From assembly GCA_964440915.1 (NCBI GenBank), contig CAYTTV010000008.1, forward strand, positions 1-64,000: a stretch of 64,000 nucleotides of DNA, written 5' to 3'. The position numbers and the translations under genes were made by a program. Shown here piece after piece: positions 53,455 through 62,258 of this stretch. Position 1 is the stretch's first letter, and every line of letters begins with the position of its first letter. The stretch comes from CAMPJM01 sp964440915 (GTDB lineage: Bacteria > Bacteroidota > Bacteroidia > Cytophagales > Cyclobacteriaceae). The notes beneath the pieces were generated by a model that was given only the letters and a program-made list of their open reading frames with translations, ran no database searches and had not been told where the DNA came from.

Positions 53455-56312
53455 GGGTTGGAAAGATATATTTATGGTTGTTTTTTATGCTTTCCATTAT
53501 GGGTAAAGCATTTGGGCAACATCCAATTCATGACCAAGAACCAGCAAGTGCAAGCTGGAAGCAAGTAAATACTTCGAAATTCAAAGTAATCTATCAAGAA
53601 GGCAATGACAGCCTAGCTATTGGCCTCGCCAAAAGATTGCAATCATGGTACCAACCCATATCCTCTTCCTTAGGTGCTTACCCCAAAAAACTCTCTGTTG
53701 TGTTGCGAAGCCGTACAACTCAATCCAATGGCTTTGTAACACTAGCCCCAAGAAGGTCAGAGTTTTTTACGATGCCACCTCAAGACTATAATTTTGCAGG
53801 GGCAAATCTTTGGCTAGACTTATTAGCCATTCATGAATTTAGACATGTCGTACAATACGAAAAAAGCAAAACGGGCTTTAACAAGCTGTTGTATACAGTT
53901 TTGGGAGAAGAGGCCTTATCGGGCATGTCTTATTTGGCTGTTCCAGCTTGGTTTTGGGAAGGTGATGCCGTAGCAACCGAAACAGCCTTAACGCCTTCTG
54001 GAAGGGGAAGGATGCCTGAATTTGGCATGGCCTTGAGAGCTAATCTCCTAGAACTCGGACCTTATAGCTATAATAAGCAATATCTAGGGTCATTTAAGGA
54101 CTTTGTGCCTAATCACTATGTCACTGGCTATTACATGGTAAGCCATTTGCGCAGATTATACCCTGAAAACCCGTGGGATGATATAGTAGAAGAAGCTTTT
54201 AGAAAGCCTTATATCCCCTTCACTTTTTCAAGGGCTATAAGAAAAAAAACAGGTAGTAATTTGGGCACAACTTATAAAAATACGGTGGCTGAAGCAGAAA
54301 ATCTTTGGCAGACCCAGTTGAGCATTATTGATACGACAAGTGCTGATATCATAAGCCCAAAAGCAAAGAAATACACCCAATATATGTTTCCCCAAATGGG
54401 ACTGAATGGTTCCATCATCGCTTTGAAATCAGGCATTGGTGACATTTCACAAATTGTGAGCATTCATGATAAAATGAAGGTAAAAACCGAGGTTGTTACG
54501 GGTTTTATGGCTTCTTCAGGGATGCTATCTGCTCAAAATGGGTGGGTAGCATGGAATGAGTTTCGTCCAGATATACGATGGGGGGCAAGAACACTTACCG
54601 TGATAAAAGCTTACGATTTGCATCATCGTAAGCTTACAACCGTTACGGCCCCCTCCAGGTATAGTGCGGCTGACTTGTCACCTGATGCTACAAAAATAGC
54701 CACAGTGTATACCTCAGAATCCAATGAAAGCCGGCTGACTATTTTGGATAGGCGTACAGGGAAAGAGCTTTTTCGATTTCCAAATGAGGACGAGGGGTTT
54801 GTTTCTATGCCAAGGTGGTCTGCCGATGGGCAATACATTGTAGCGCTTTTGGTAACCAAAGCTGGCAAAACTATCATTCAAGCTGATGTGGATGCCGGCA
54901 CTGTAACAGAGCTGTTGCCTTTTACTTTCGATAATTATGGAAACCCACTCCAATACGGAGATTTTGTTTTGTTTAATTGGGACTACAGCGGCATCGATAA
55001 CATTTATGCCCTTAATCTTTCTACGGGAGAAAAATTTCAAGTCACCTCCAGACCATATGGTGCTTTTTCTCCTATGATCGACTCGATAAACAATAGGTTG
55101 TTTTTTAATGATTATGCTACCCAAGGGATGAGGGTTGCTTCCATGCCTTATGAACCCGAAAGCTGGAAACCTCTAAAAGCAATAGATAAAATAAAGGAAC
55201 AACATTTTACACCCTGGTTCACTCAAGAACAAGATGCCAGTTTATATAATGAATTAAAAAACATTGATTACGAGGTAGATAATTACGGTTCATTTAATCA
55301 TTTGTTTAATATACATAGTTGGGGCTTGTTATGGACAGAAAATTTATTTGAAGAATTGACGGTGGGTTTTAAATCTCGAGATGTCTTAAGTACGACAGCC
55401 CTTACGGCAGGATATGCTTATAATCCATTCGAAGAGACTGGTCGAGGCTTTGGTCAGATAAGCTACCAAGGTTTATTTCCTGTGGTTGATCTGGAGGCGC
55501 ATGTTGGCAATAGGAGTGTTGAGGAACAATATACAAAGGAAGAAGAGGTCGTTAAAGAAAAAGCTGTGTGGCAAGAGCAACACGTGTCATTGGGCATTAG
55601 ATTGCCATTGAATCTCACACGATCTCAGTTTAGCCGAACTTTACAATTAGAAAGCAAGCTAGGTTTTACAAAAGTGAATGGATACGACCTTCCGGTTAGA
55701 AAATATTCACAACAAGCCAATGGAAATTTAACCAGTCTCCATTATGGTTTGGTTTATAGTAGGCTCCTTAAAAGGAGTAAGCGAGACATTCATAGCCGTT
55801 GGGGCCAAGTACTGCGGGGTGGATATATACATACACCATTTGGCGGCGACTACCACGGTTTCAGGGCTTTTGCTAGTGCCAATTTGTACAATCCCGGCTT
55901 ATTTAAGCACCATTCTTTTATAATAAAGACAGGATACCAATTTCAGGACTTAGCCAGCAACTATCGTTTTTCTAGCGGCATCAGTTATCCTAAAGGTTAT
56001 GGCTATACACCTTTTGAGCATTTTGGTTTGGCCTCTTTCAATTATTCACTCCCCCTGTTTTATCCCGATTGGAGTATTGGTCCTTTCTTTTACTTTCAAC
56101 GGTTACAAGGAAATGCCTTCCATGAAATGGGCTGGGGAAAGCAGCCAGATATACCACAGACAACCGAGATTACTTCTTCTGGGATAGAATTGTCAATCGA
56201 CTTCAACTTCATGCGCTTTATGCCCTTATTCAATGTTGGCGTGCGGTATTTTTATCTTCATGAACGAGATACTTTCGGTGCGCAGTTGATTATAGGGGCA
56301 ATTGGTATTTAA
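53451..56312 (+). CDS. Gluzincin-type metalloprotease with propeller and C-terminal beta-barrel
   Basis: A 953-residue exported protein (signal peptide to about residue 22, MGKAFGQ). The zinc motif HEFRH (His128, Glu129, His132) in AIHEFRHVVQYEKS is followed 38 residues after its last His by WFWEGDAVA, giving Glu170 as third ligand, the gluzincin pattern. Residues about 300-600 look like a TolB/WD40-type beta-propeller (SADLSPDATKIATV, MPRWSADGQYIVALL). From about 620 the sequence is amphipathic and aromatic (GRGFGQISYQGLFPVVDLE, FRAFASANLYNPGLF), ending in a strand, fitting an outer-membrane barrel. One polypeptide may thus place a protease on the cell surface or periplasmic face. The family is seen in Bacteroidota, but its substrate is unknown. 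Confidence 0.8.
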   Translation: MRVGKIYLWLFFMLSIMGKAFGQHPIHDQEPASASWKQVNTSKFKVIYQEGNDSLAIGLAKRLQSWYQPISSSLGAYPKKLSVVLRSRTTQSNGFVTLAPRRSEFFTMPPQDYNFAGANLWLDLLAIHEFRHVVQYEKSKTGFNKLLYTVLGEEALSGMSYLAVPAWFWEGDAVATETALTPSGRGRMPEFGMALRANLLELGPYSYNKQYLGSFKDFVPNHYVTGYYMVSHLRRLYPENPWDDIVEEAFRKPYIPFTFSRAIRKKTGSNLGTTYKNTVAEAENLWQTQLSIIDTTSADIISPKAKKYTQYMFPQMGLNGSIIALKSGIGDISQIVSIHDKMKVKTEVVTGFMASSGMLSAQNGWVAWNEFRPDIRWGARTLTVIKAYDLHHRKLTTVTAPSRYSAADLSPDATKIATVYTSESNESRLTILDRRTGKELFRFPNEDEGFVSMPRWSADGQYIVALLVTKAGKTIIQADVDAGTVTELLPFTFDNYGNPLQYGDFVLFNWDYSGIDNIYALNLSTGEKFQVTSRPYGAFSPMIDSINNRLFFNDYATQGMRVASMPYEPESWKPLKAIDKIKEQHFTPWFTQEQDASLYNELKNIDYEVDNYGSFNHLFNIHSWGLLWTENLFEELTVGFKSRDVLSTTALTAGYAYNPFEETGRGFGQISYQGLFPVVDLEAHVGNRSVEEQYTKEEEVVKEKAVWQEQHVSLGIRLPLNLTRSQFSRTLQLESKLGFTKVNGYDLPVRKYSQQANGNLTSLHYGLVYSRLLKRSKRDIHSRWGQVLRGGYIHTPFGGDYHGFRAFASANLYNPGLFKHHSFIIKTGYQFQDLASNYRFSSGISYPKGYGYTPFEHFGLASFNYSLPLFYPDWSIGPFFYFQRLQGNAFHEMGWGKQPDIPQTTEITSSGIELSIDFNFMRFMPLFNVGVRYFYLHERDTFGAQLIIGAIGI

Positions 56313-56703
56313 TATCTGGTCATTTTTTTGTCGCTTACTTTGCAAAAATAGCAGTTTATAGGATAAAACATACATCGAATTCCTGTCAATCCTAGCCCAA
56401 TATTTTAGGGTTATTTTATAAACCTAGTGCTTAATTGTATTCTATTAAATTGAAGGTCAGTGCTTAGTGCGGATGTTTTGTTTTGCATGATGGACATATC
56501 TATTGTCTAAAATGCACTTTTTAATACTTTACGTCAAATTCCCTCGAATCTATTTCTAATTTCACAAATCGAATGATATATTTAAGTTTCATTCTAACGA
56601 ATATCTCAATCGTTCAGAGTGGATGGCAGTTTTTCAACCCTTTTTAGCTACTGCTTTTTATTTACCAGCAAAAATTTAACCTTTATCATAACCTAATTTT
56701 ACT
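56313..56703. other. Intergenic region, 391 bases
   Basis: AT-rich, between the protease-propeller gene and the methyltransferase gene. TAATTTTA, one mismatch from the -7 consensus, ends only three bases before the methyltransferase ATG (56704) and is too close to serve as its promoter. I see no gene or hairpin of note. Confidence 0.4.
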
Positions 56704-57744
56704 ATGGAAAACCTTATGCAACCAGATGGATTTTTGAATGTGGAAACTATTCAAAAAACTTCAACTAGCTATGTAAAAACCCAAGCCAACAAGCTATCCT
56801 CTTTAGAAAATTTAGACACCGGCAAAGCTTTGGATGAAGCCATCAAGGCCTTTGTTTTATTGAACAATTCCCTTACTGGCAACGAGTCGTTGGATTATTT
56901 ACGTGCTTCAACTGCAACTCACCGCTTACTCGAAGCCATTCTTCATGAAGAAAAGAGGATTGGGAAAGCAGCAGTTCGCGATCAATTGGCCGAAGTGCGA
57001 AAAATACACCGCCAATCACCCTTTTTTGTAAGAACTCAAGATTGGCCTAGAGGATATGCTGGCGACTATGAAACGATAGAATATATCGTCAATGGTAAAA
57101 ATCAATCCCCCAAGCATTCATTAGGGTACTACCTGGAAGCGATCATTCTCAATAGCCCTATTGTGCAGCAACATCGCAATAAGGTGCTGCATCAGTCACA
57201 GCTCATTCTGGACAAGGCCCTTACCATAAGAGGGGCCAAGGTGCTGTCTATTGGCTGTGGGTCGTCCGCAGATTTACGTTCCATCCAAAAAGTGTTGAAA
57301 AATACAGACATCTCGGTTACGCTTTTTGATATGGATGAAGGGGCATTGTCTTACTCTGCAGAAAAATTAGACCAGATGAAAGATCAGTGCAACCTGATTC
57401 AAGGCAATCTATTGCGCCTTGTAAAGAAGATCGAAGAGAAATTTGATTTGATCGTTATAGGAGGGGTGTTCGATTACTTAACGGATAAAACCATCATTTC
57501 TTTGCTGGATAAAATTTACAATGAAAACCTGAGACCAGGTGGGGAAATATTCTTCACCAACATCGCATCAGGCAATCCTTACAGGTCCTGGATGGAGTAT
57601 TGTTTCGATTGGGAGCTTATCGAAAGATCGGAACGTAATATTCGATCTATTTATGATGCTGCGCCCTTGCCAAATAGTAGTCTATCAGTAATGCGAGAGG
57701 AAACAGGCCTCACATTTTTAGCCAAGATTATCAATAATCAATAA
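56704..57744 (+). CDS. Class I SAM-dependent methyltransferase
   Basis: A 346-residue cytoplasmic protein. An N-terminal helical region of about 170 residues (EKRIGKAAVRDQLAEVRKI, then FFVRTQDWPRGYAGDYETIEYI) precedes a Rossmann methyltransferase: motif I AKVLSIGCGSSADLRSIQ (about 178-195), VTLFDMDEGALSYS, IQGNLLRL, and FDLIVIGGVFDYLTD. The N-terminal WPRGYAGDY element is typical of a family annotated near extracellular-factor (3-hydroxypalmitate methyl ester) biosynthesis enzymes. The substrate here is unknown. A STAS-like gene follows 18 bases later, so the two probably form an operon. Confidence 0.85.
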   Translation: MENLMQPDGFLNVETIQKTSTSYVKTQANKLSSLENLDTGKALDEAIKAFVLLNNSLTGNESLDYLRASTATHRLLEAILHEEKRIGKAAVRDQLAEVRKIHRQSPFFVRTQDWPRGYAGDYETIEYIVNGKNQSPKHSLGYYLEAIILNSPIVQQHRNKVLHQSQLILDKALTIRGAKVLSIGCGSSADLRSIQKVLKNTDISVTLFDMDEGALSYSAEKLDQMKDQCNLIQGNLLRLVKKIEEKFDLIVIGGVFDYLTDKTIISLLDKIYNENLRPGGEIFFTNIASGNPYRSWMEYCFDWELIERSERNIRSIYDAAPLPNSSLSVMREETGLTFLAKIINNQ

Positions 57745-57762
57745 TTAAATAAATCTAAATTT

Positions 57763-58161
57763 ATGGTAGTAGTAAACGAAAAACATCTTGTACTCGAGTA
57801 CGACGAGCGGTTGAACTGCGTCTTCCAGATATGGAAGGGATTCTTTAGTTCTGAAATGTTTAGGGAAGGGGTAGAAAAGACAAATAAACTTTTTGCTCAG
57901 AAAAAGCCTGTGCCCAATTTCTTAGTAGACATAAGTGAATCCTCAGTAATCAAGAAAGAAGATACAGAATGGGCTGCAACAACCGCCATTCCATTGGCCA
58001 TCACAAACGGCCTGAAGAATTATGGCTTTGTACTTCCCAAAAATATTTTCACTCAAGTTTCTCTCAACAACTTCAGGAAGGACCTGAATCAGCCTTCATT
58101 GTCCATCAGGTTATTTGACAACTTGGACAGGGCCAAAGATTGGGTACAAGAAGTGGAGTAG
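57763..58161 (+). CDS. SpoIIAA/STAS-like protein
   Basis: A 132-residue soluble protein. The alternating pattern of YDERLNCVFQIWKGFFSSEMFREGVEKTNKLF, then PVPNFLVDISESSVIKKEDTEWAA, then FVLPKNIFTQVSLNNFR fits a STAS-like fold of the SpoIIAA-like kind seen in Bacteroidota; a phosphorylatable serine cannot be picked out securely (SESS is a candidate). It lies 18 bases after the methyltransferase and ends at a strong terminator, so the pair is a two-gene unit. The role of the pair is unknown; a small regulatory or sensing partner is a guess. Confidence 0.7.
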   Translation: MVVVNEKHLVLEYDERLNCVFQIWKGFFSSEMFREGVEKTNKLFAQKKPVPNFLVDISESSVIKKEDTEWAATTAIPLAITNGLKNYGFVLPKNIFTQVSLNNFRKDLNQPSLSIRLFDNLDRAKDWVQEVE

Positions 58162-58178
58162 CATTTACTACTTTCTAC

Positions 58179-58218
58179 AACAAAAAAGAGTGCCTATCAT
58201 TAAGCACTCTTTTTTGTT
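58179..58218. terminator. Perfect 15-bp bidirectional terminator
   Basis: AACAAAAAAGAGTGC (58179-58193) and GCACTCTTTTTTGTT (58204-58218) are exact complements around a 10-base loop. Each arm carries an A-run or T-run, making an intrinsic terminator in both directions. It begins 17 bases after the STAS-like stop. Confidence 0.85.
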
Positions 58219-58685
58219 GGATTATATGTTATTAAATTGGTAAGCTTAACTAATAAGTGCAACTCAATTCAATCATTGAGGCTAGCCTCCAGTGATTAGA
58301 TAAGTGCTTATTTTATTGGTGAAGAAAAAACAAATCGACGAAGAAAGAAATCAAATTGGATGAGAGCTACTGAATAATTTTAGATCATATCCTTGTCCTA
58401 AACCCTTTAAACGACCTGGCATAATTCCTTCTTATCATAAACGGGTTACAAAGCTAGGAGAACAAAGTTGCTGGCCCTTTCCTTGATTTCCTAAATATCT
58501 AAGGATACGTTTTTTGTTCTTTCTAGACGGTGTCTCTAATTTAATGTTGGAGCTGTAGAAAATAATCCCATGCTATCGTAACATTTGTTAATGTTTAAAA
58601 GTTGAACTAGCCTGTGAACTTCAGGTATGTTTTGCAGGGACAAGTACCTTTCTAGAAACCTTTTAACAAAATAAGACTTATTTAA

Positions 58686-58716
58686 TTTGAATAAAGTGAT
58701 AATACGTTTAATTTTG
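58686..58716 (+). promoter_or_regulatory. Promoter of pyruvate dehydrogenase E2
   Basis: TTTG (58686-58689), a 19-base spacer and TAATTTTG (58709-58716) match the Bacteroidota primary sigma factor consensus TTTG-N19-TAnnTTTG exactly. The ATG follows 25 bases later. This is the best promoter match in the window. Confidence 0.7.
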
Positions 58717-58741
58717 GGCGAACATAAATGGAAATATCATA

Positions 58742-60382
58742 ATGGCCGAAGTAATTAAAATGCCTAAGATGAGTGATACCATGGAAGAAGGCGTGATTGC
58801 CTCATGGTTGGTCAAAGAAGGCGACGAAGTAAAATCCGGGGACATCCTTGCAGAAGTAGAAACAGATAAGGCAACCATGGAACTTGAGTCTTATGAAGAC
58901 GGCACACTGCTTTATATTGGGGTCAAAGAAAAGGAAGCTGTTCCTGTGGATGGCATTATTGCCATTATTGGAGAAAAAGGAGAAAACATAGATGACCTTA
59001 TCAAGCAGGTGAAAGCAGGAGGCGACAGTTCGGAAGACAAAGGATCTGAAGAACCAAAATCGGATGAAAGACCCACATCAGGTAACGACAGTGAAGAGAT
59101 TGATATATCGGGTATCAATGCCACACTCGTCACTATGCCTAAGATGAGTGATACTATGCAAGAAGGCGTGATTGCTTCTTGGCTTAAAAAAGAGGGAGAT
59201 GCGATAAGTGCAGGAGACATTTTGGCCGAGGTGGATACTGACAAAGCAACCATGGAGCTTGAAGCCTACGAAGACGGTACACTATTGTACATCGGGCCTA
59301 AAGAGGGCGATGCAGTGCCTATAGATGCTGTAATAGCTGTAATAGGGGAGAAAGGTGCAGACTACCAGACTTTGTTGAAGCATCATGAAGCGAGCAAAGG
59401 CGGCAAAAGCGAATCATCCTCAAAAGAAGAAAAAGAAGTAAAAACTGCAGAGAAAGCTCCTGAAGCTACCAAGGCAGAAGCTTCAGAAAAAGGAGGAAGA
59501 ATAAAGGCTTCTCCTTTGGCCAAGAAAATGGCAGAAGACAAAGGATATGACCTGTCGAAAATAAAAGGTTCTGGCGACAATGGCAGAATCGTAAGGAAAG
59601 ATGTAGAAGACTATAAGCCTAGCGAAGCACAGGAGACTGCTCCTCAGAAGTCTGATGCAAAAGGGCAGCCTGCCATTTCTTTACCTGAAATAGTGGGAGA
59701 AGAAAGCTACGAAGAGGTCAATGTTTCTCAAATGCGGAAGACCATTGCCAAGCGTTTGGCCGAAAGCAAATATACAGCACCACACTTCTACTTGACCATG
59801 GAAATAAACATGGACAAAGCCGTAGAAGCAAGAAAGAGCATCAATGAATATTCTCCGGTGAAAATTTCTTTCAACGACCTTGTGCTCAAAGCCACAGCAG
59901 CGGCTTTAAGGCAACACCCTAACGTAAATGTGTCTTATCGAGGCGATAAAATGCGCTTTAACAAACACATCCATATTGGTGTGGCTGTAGCGGTAGATGA
60001 AGGGTTATTGGTGCCGGTAGTACGATTTGCTGACAATAAATCACTGTCTCATATCGCCGTAGAAGTAAAAGATTTGGGTCAGAGAGCTAGAAACAAGCAA
60101 CTTCAACCTAAGGATTGGGAAGGAAGCACCTTCACGATTTCCAACCTGGGCATGTTTGGTATAGAGGAGTTTACAGCTATTATCAATCCACCCGACGCTT
60201 GTATTTTGGCCGTTGGCGGAATTAAACAAACGCCCATCGTAAAAAATGGCGAAATTGTTCCAGGCAATGTAATGAAAGTGACTTTGTCATGTGACCATAG
60301 AGCGGTAGACGGTGCTGTAGGATCGGCATTCCTACAAACCCTAAAAGGACTCTTGGAAGATCCAGTAAGGATTCTCGTATAA
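58742..60382 (+). CDS. pdhC: Pyruvate dehydrogenase E2, dihydrolipoamide acetyltransferase
   Basis: A 546-residue protein with two lipoyl domains (Lys43 and Lys168, each in TDKATME), separated by Asp/Glu/Lys-rich linkers, a peripheral-subunit-binding domain (about 253-290, KASPLAKKMAEDKGYDL), and a catalytic domain with His519 and Asp523 in SCDHRAVDG. It transfers the acetyl group from lipoyl to CoA and forms the core of the pyruvate dehydrogenase complex. E1 and E3 genes are not adjacent, so the complex is encoded at scattered loci as in other Bacteroidota. It has a strong promoter and a strong terminator and is a monocistronic unit. Confidence 0.95.
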   Translation: MAEVIKMPKMSDTMEEGVIASWLVKEGDEVKSGDILAEVETDKATMELESYEDGTLLYIGVKEKEAVPVDGIIAIIGEKGENIDDLIKQVKAGGDSSEDKGSEEPKSDERPTSGNDSEEIDISGINATLVTMPKMSDTMQEGVIASWLKKEGDAISAGDILAEVDTDKATMELEAYEDGTLLYIGPKEGDAVPIDAVIAVIGEKGADYQTLLKHHEASKGGKSESSSKEEKEVKTAEKAPEATKAEASEKGGRIKASPLAKKMAEDKGYDLSKIKGSGDNGRIVRKDVEDYKPSEAQETAPQKSDAKGQPAISLPEIVGEESYEEVNVSQMRKTIAKRLAESKYTAPHFYLTMEINMDKAVEARKSINEYSPVKISFNDLVLKATAAALRQHPNVNVSYRGDKMRFNKHIHIGVAVAVDEGLLVPVVRFADNKSLSHIAVEVKDLGQRARNKQLQPKDWEGSTFTISNLGMFGIEEFTAIINPPDACILAVGGIKQTPIVKNGEIVPGNVMKVTLSCDHRAVDGAVGSAFLQTLKGLLEDPVRILV

Positions 60383-60401
60383 GACAACATGAACATAATT
60401 C

Positions 60402-60432
60402 AAAAAGTCTCGTTTTAATAGCGAGACTTTTT
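60402..60432 (+). terminator. Intrinsic terminator of pdhC
   Basis: AAAAAGTCTCG (60402-60412) pairs perfectly with CGAGACTTTTT (60422-60432) around a 9-base loop, followed by more T. It lies 19 bases after the E2 stop and is a textbook rho-independent terminator. Confidence 0.9.
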
Positions 60433-60446
60433 TTATATCTGAAAAC

Positions 60447-60557
60447 ATGGATACCAACTTAACTAAACCCTACCTAAGGCGTGTTTTAAAGAAATGGCTA
60501 ATCTTAGAGACAATCTCTCTGATGCTATTCGTTTTGGGAATTTTGATATTTTATTGA
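60447..60557 (+). CDS. Possible 36-residue small membrane protein
   Basis: An ATG at 60447, 14 bases after the pdhC terminator, opens a 36-codon frame with a basic N-terminus (KPYLRRVLKKW) and one hydrophobic helix (LILETISLMLFVLGILIF). This follows the positive-inside rule for a single-pass membrane protein. Too short for homology by eye. Position after a terminator means it would need its own promoter, which I cannot identify. Confidence 0.35.
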   Translation: MDTNLTKPYLRRVLKKWLILETISLMLFVLGILIFY

Positions 60558-60696
60558 CAGGCTATTCCTTAAATACCTAGCTCGTCTTATGAAGTTTTTG
60601 CTGATTGCCTTCCTTAAAAAAAGAAGGAGCAGTACATTTATGAATTAAAATTATAGGCTGTTTAAAGCTACTAACAACAAGAAATAATTATATCTA

Positions 60697-61245
60697 ATGT
60701 CAAAGTTGAAAATAAGATCTACCACAGTCATTGCCATATCTCACAACGGACAAGTAGCCATAGGGGCTGATGGTCAAGCTACAATGGGCAATACTGTTGC
60801 TAAAAGTAATGTAAAAAAAATAAGAAAGTTGCAAGACGGAAAGATCGTTACAGGCTTTGCAGGTTCGACAGCGGATGCATTTACCCTTTTGGAGCGTTTT
60901 GACGAAAAGCTGAGCACCTATGGTGGCAATATGAAACGTGCCGCGATAGAGCTTACCAAAGACTGGCGGATGGACCGCTATCTGAGAAGACTGGAAGCCA
61001 TGCTCATCGTTGCTGATAAAGATGAGATTTTGATCCTTTCAGGTACAGGTGATGTCCTAGAACCCGACAATCAAATTGCTGCCATTGGTTCAGGTAGTAT
61101 GTTTGCTCAGGCAGCAGCAGTTGCATTAAAGAAGCACGCCTCTAACTTAAGTGCAGAAGAAATGGTGCGGGAAAGCCTGAATATTGCAGCGGATATTTGT
61201 ATCTATACCAACCATAACCTTACCATAGAAACAATAGACGATTGA
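60697..61245 (+). CDS. hslV: ATP-dependent protease peptidase subunit HslV
   Basis: A 182-residue proteasome-like peptidase. The first eight residues are likely removed, exposing Thr9 in TTVIAISHNGQVAIGADGQ as the nucleophile. GNTVAKSNVKKIRKL and the C-terminal YTNHNLTIE fit the family. It forms a dodecamer that degrades unfolded proteins fed by the HslU ATPase. hslU is not in this window, unlike the common hslVU operon; it is presumably elsewhere. An arsC-type gene follows 65 bases downstream on the same strand. Confidence 0.95.
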   Translation: MSKLKIRSTTVIAISHNGQVAIGADGQATMGNTVAKSNVKKIRKLQDGKIVTGFAGSTADAFTLLERFDEKLSTYGGNMKRAAIELTKDWRMDRYLRRLEAMLIVADKDEILILSGTGDVLEPDNQIAAIGSGSMFAQAAAVALKKHASNLSAEEMVRESLNIAADICIYTNHNLTIETIDD

Positions 61246-61310
61246 GTTTAAGGCTAAACAACTTAGTCTACACTTAAGGAAGTTCTAAGAACTAGAATCA
61301 AATAAATATC

Positions 61311-61661
61311 ATGTCGAAAGCCATTATTTACCATAATCCAAGATGTTCAAAAAGTAGAGAGACATTAAAAATTTTAGAAGATAGGGGCGCTTCATATGAA
61401 ATAGTGGAATACCTGAAAACTCCTCCTACGAAAGAAGCTTTAAAGGAAATTGCCCGCAAGCTCGGCATGAAACCTTTGGATTTTGTGCGCAAAGGGGAGA
61501 AACTGTATAAGGAAAAATATGCAGGCCAGGAACTCACCGATGAGCAGTGGTATGAGGTCCTGGCTGAAAACCCTGTGTTAATAGAACGCCCAATTGTTGT
61601 GAAAGGAGATAATGCTGCCATAGGTCGACCCCCTGAAAATGTGAACAAAGTGATCGAATAG
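61311..61661 (+). CDS. arsC: Arsenate reductase, glutaredoxin type (ArsC)
   Basis: A 116-residue protein with the ArsC/Spx fold. The motif YHNPRCSKSRETL has a single Cys12, and the RPIVVKGDNAAIGRPPENV segment near the C-terminus is the ArsC/YffB signature with the conserved Arg residues. It reduces arsenate using glutaredoxin and glutathione-like thiols, or may belong to the closely related YffB group with another role. It is unlinked to the ars operon at 32.5-35 kb, so an arsenic role is inferred from family only. Confidence 0.9.
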   Translation: MSKAIIYHNPRCSKSRETLKILEDRGASYEIVEYLKTPPTKEALKEIARKLGMKPLDFVRKGEKLYKEKYAGQELTDEQWYEVLAENPVLIERPIVVKGDNAAIGRPPENVNKVIE

Positions 61662-61856
61662 TGAAAGAATAGAACAGTATTATTGAAGGGATTATAGGAT
61701 ATATGAAATCAAGCTTCATCTCATAACACGAAGGCGCTGGGAAGGACATAAAGTATAAGAAGGGGACGGTTTAGGTCATTTGTGTTGGACAGGACTAAGA
61801 TTGACCTATACTGCCACTCTCTTATTTAAAATATTATTTCATAAAAACACATTGCT

Positions 61857-62105
61857 ATGTTTGAAGGGTCTCAATTTCCTAAATCGCTTGATGAGGAAGT
61901 TTTTGAAGCATGGTTAGAAAGCGGCCGCCAACGAAAGTTAAGCTACCATTACTTACTGATCATTTGGAATGAGCTTGAAATGGAATACCAGCCAGTGTAT
62001 GTGGAGGATCGTGCGGCTATAAATGATTATGAAAAGGACAAAAACACAGGCAGGGAATTGCTTGTAGCCGCCTATGACTTATATTCAGAATCTAGAATCG
62101 CATGA
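61857..62105 (+). CDS. Small conserved-looking hypothetical protein
   Basis: An 82-residue acidic helical protein without signal or transmembrane segment: FPKSLDEEVFEAWLESGRQ, KLSYHYLLIIWNELEMEYQ, RELLVAAYDLYSESR. I do not recognise the family. It lies between arsC and the LytTR gene, all on the plus strand. Length, composition and start ATG suggest a real gene, but the evidence is limited. Confidence 0.6.
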   Translation: MFEGSQFPKSLDEEVFEAWLESGRQRKLSYHYLLIIWNELEMEYQPVYVEDRAAINDYEKDKNTGRELLVAAYDLYSESRIA

Positions 62106-62258
62106 ATTTAAGGTAGGGTTAAGTGAAGGCAAAAATGATTCCTTACCGTAAAAGAACCCCTTCAGGCAATTACCAGATAGAAAAATCATTGTTTTAAAAT
62201 CCTAATATTATTTAACTTCAACATTTTAAAGCATGCTATATCTTTAGGAATAACAAAT

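Larger units (their letters stand above)
58162..58741. other. Intergenic region, 580 bases
   Basis: Contains the terminator at 58179-58218, an imperfect palindrome around 58273-58295 (core AGGCTAGCCT) and the E2 promoter at 58686-58716. No coding sequence that I can support. The length is unusual for this compact window, and the middle 380 bases hold no recognised feature. Confidence 0.5.
60383..60696. other. Intergenic region, 314 bases
   Basis: Between pdhC and hslV. It holds the pdhC terminator, a possible 36-codon membrane ORF (60447-60557) and the hslV leader. A further 19-codon frame at 60589-60648 is too short to support. Confidence 0.5.

Noticed and set aside
60589..60648. A 19-codon frame upstream of hslV
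   Set aside because: Too short, basic, and without a distinguishing feature; may be chance.
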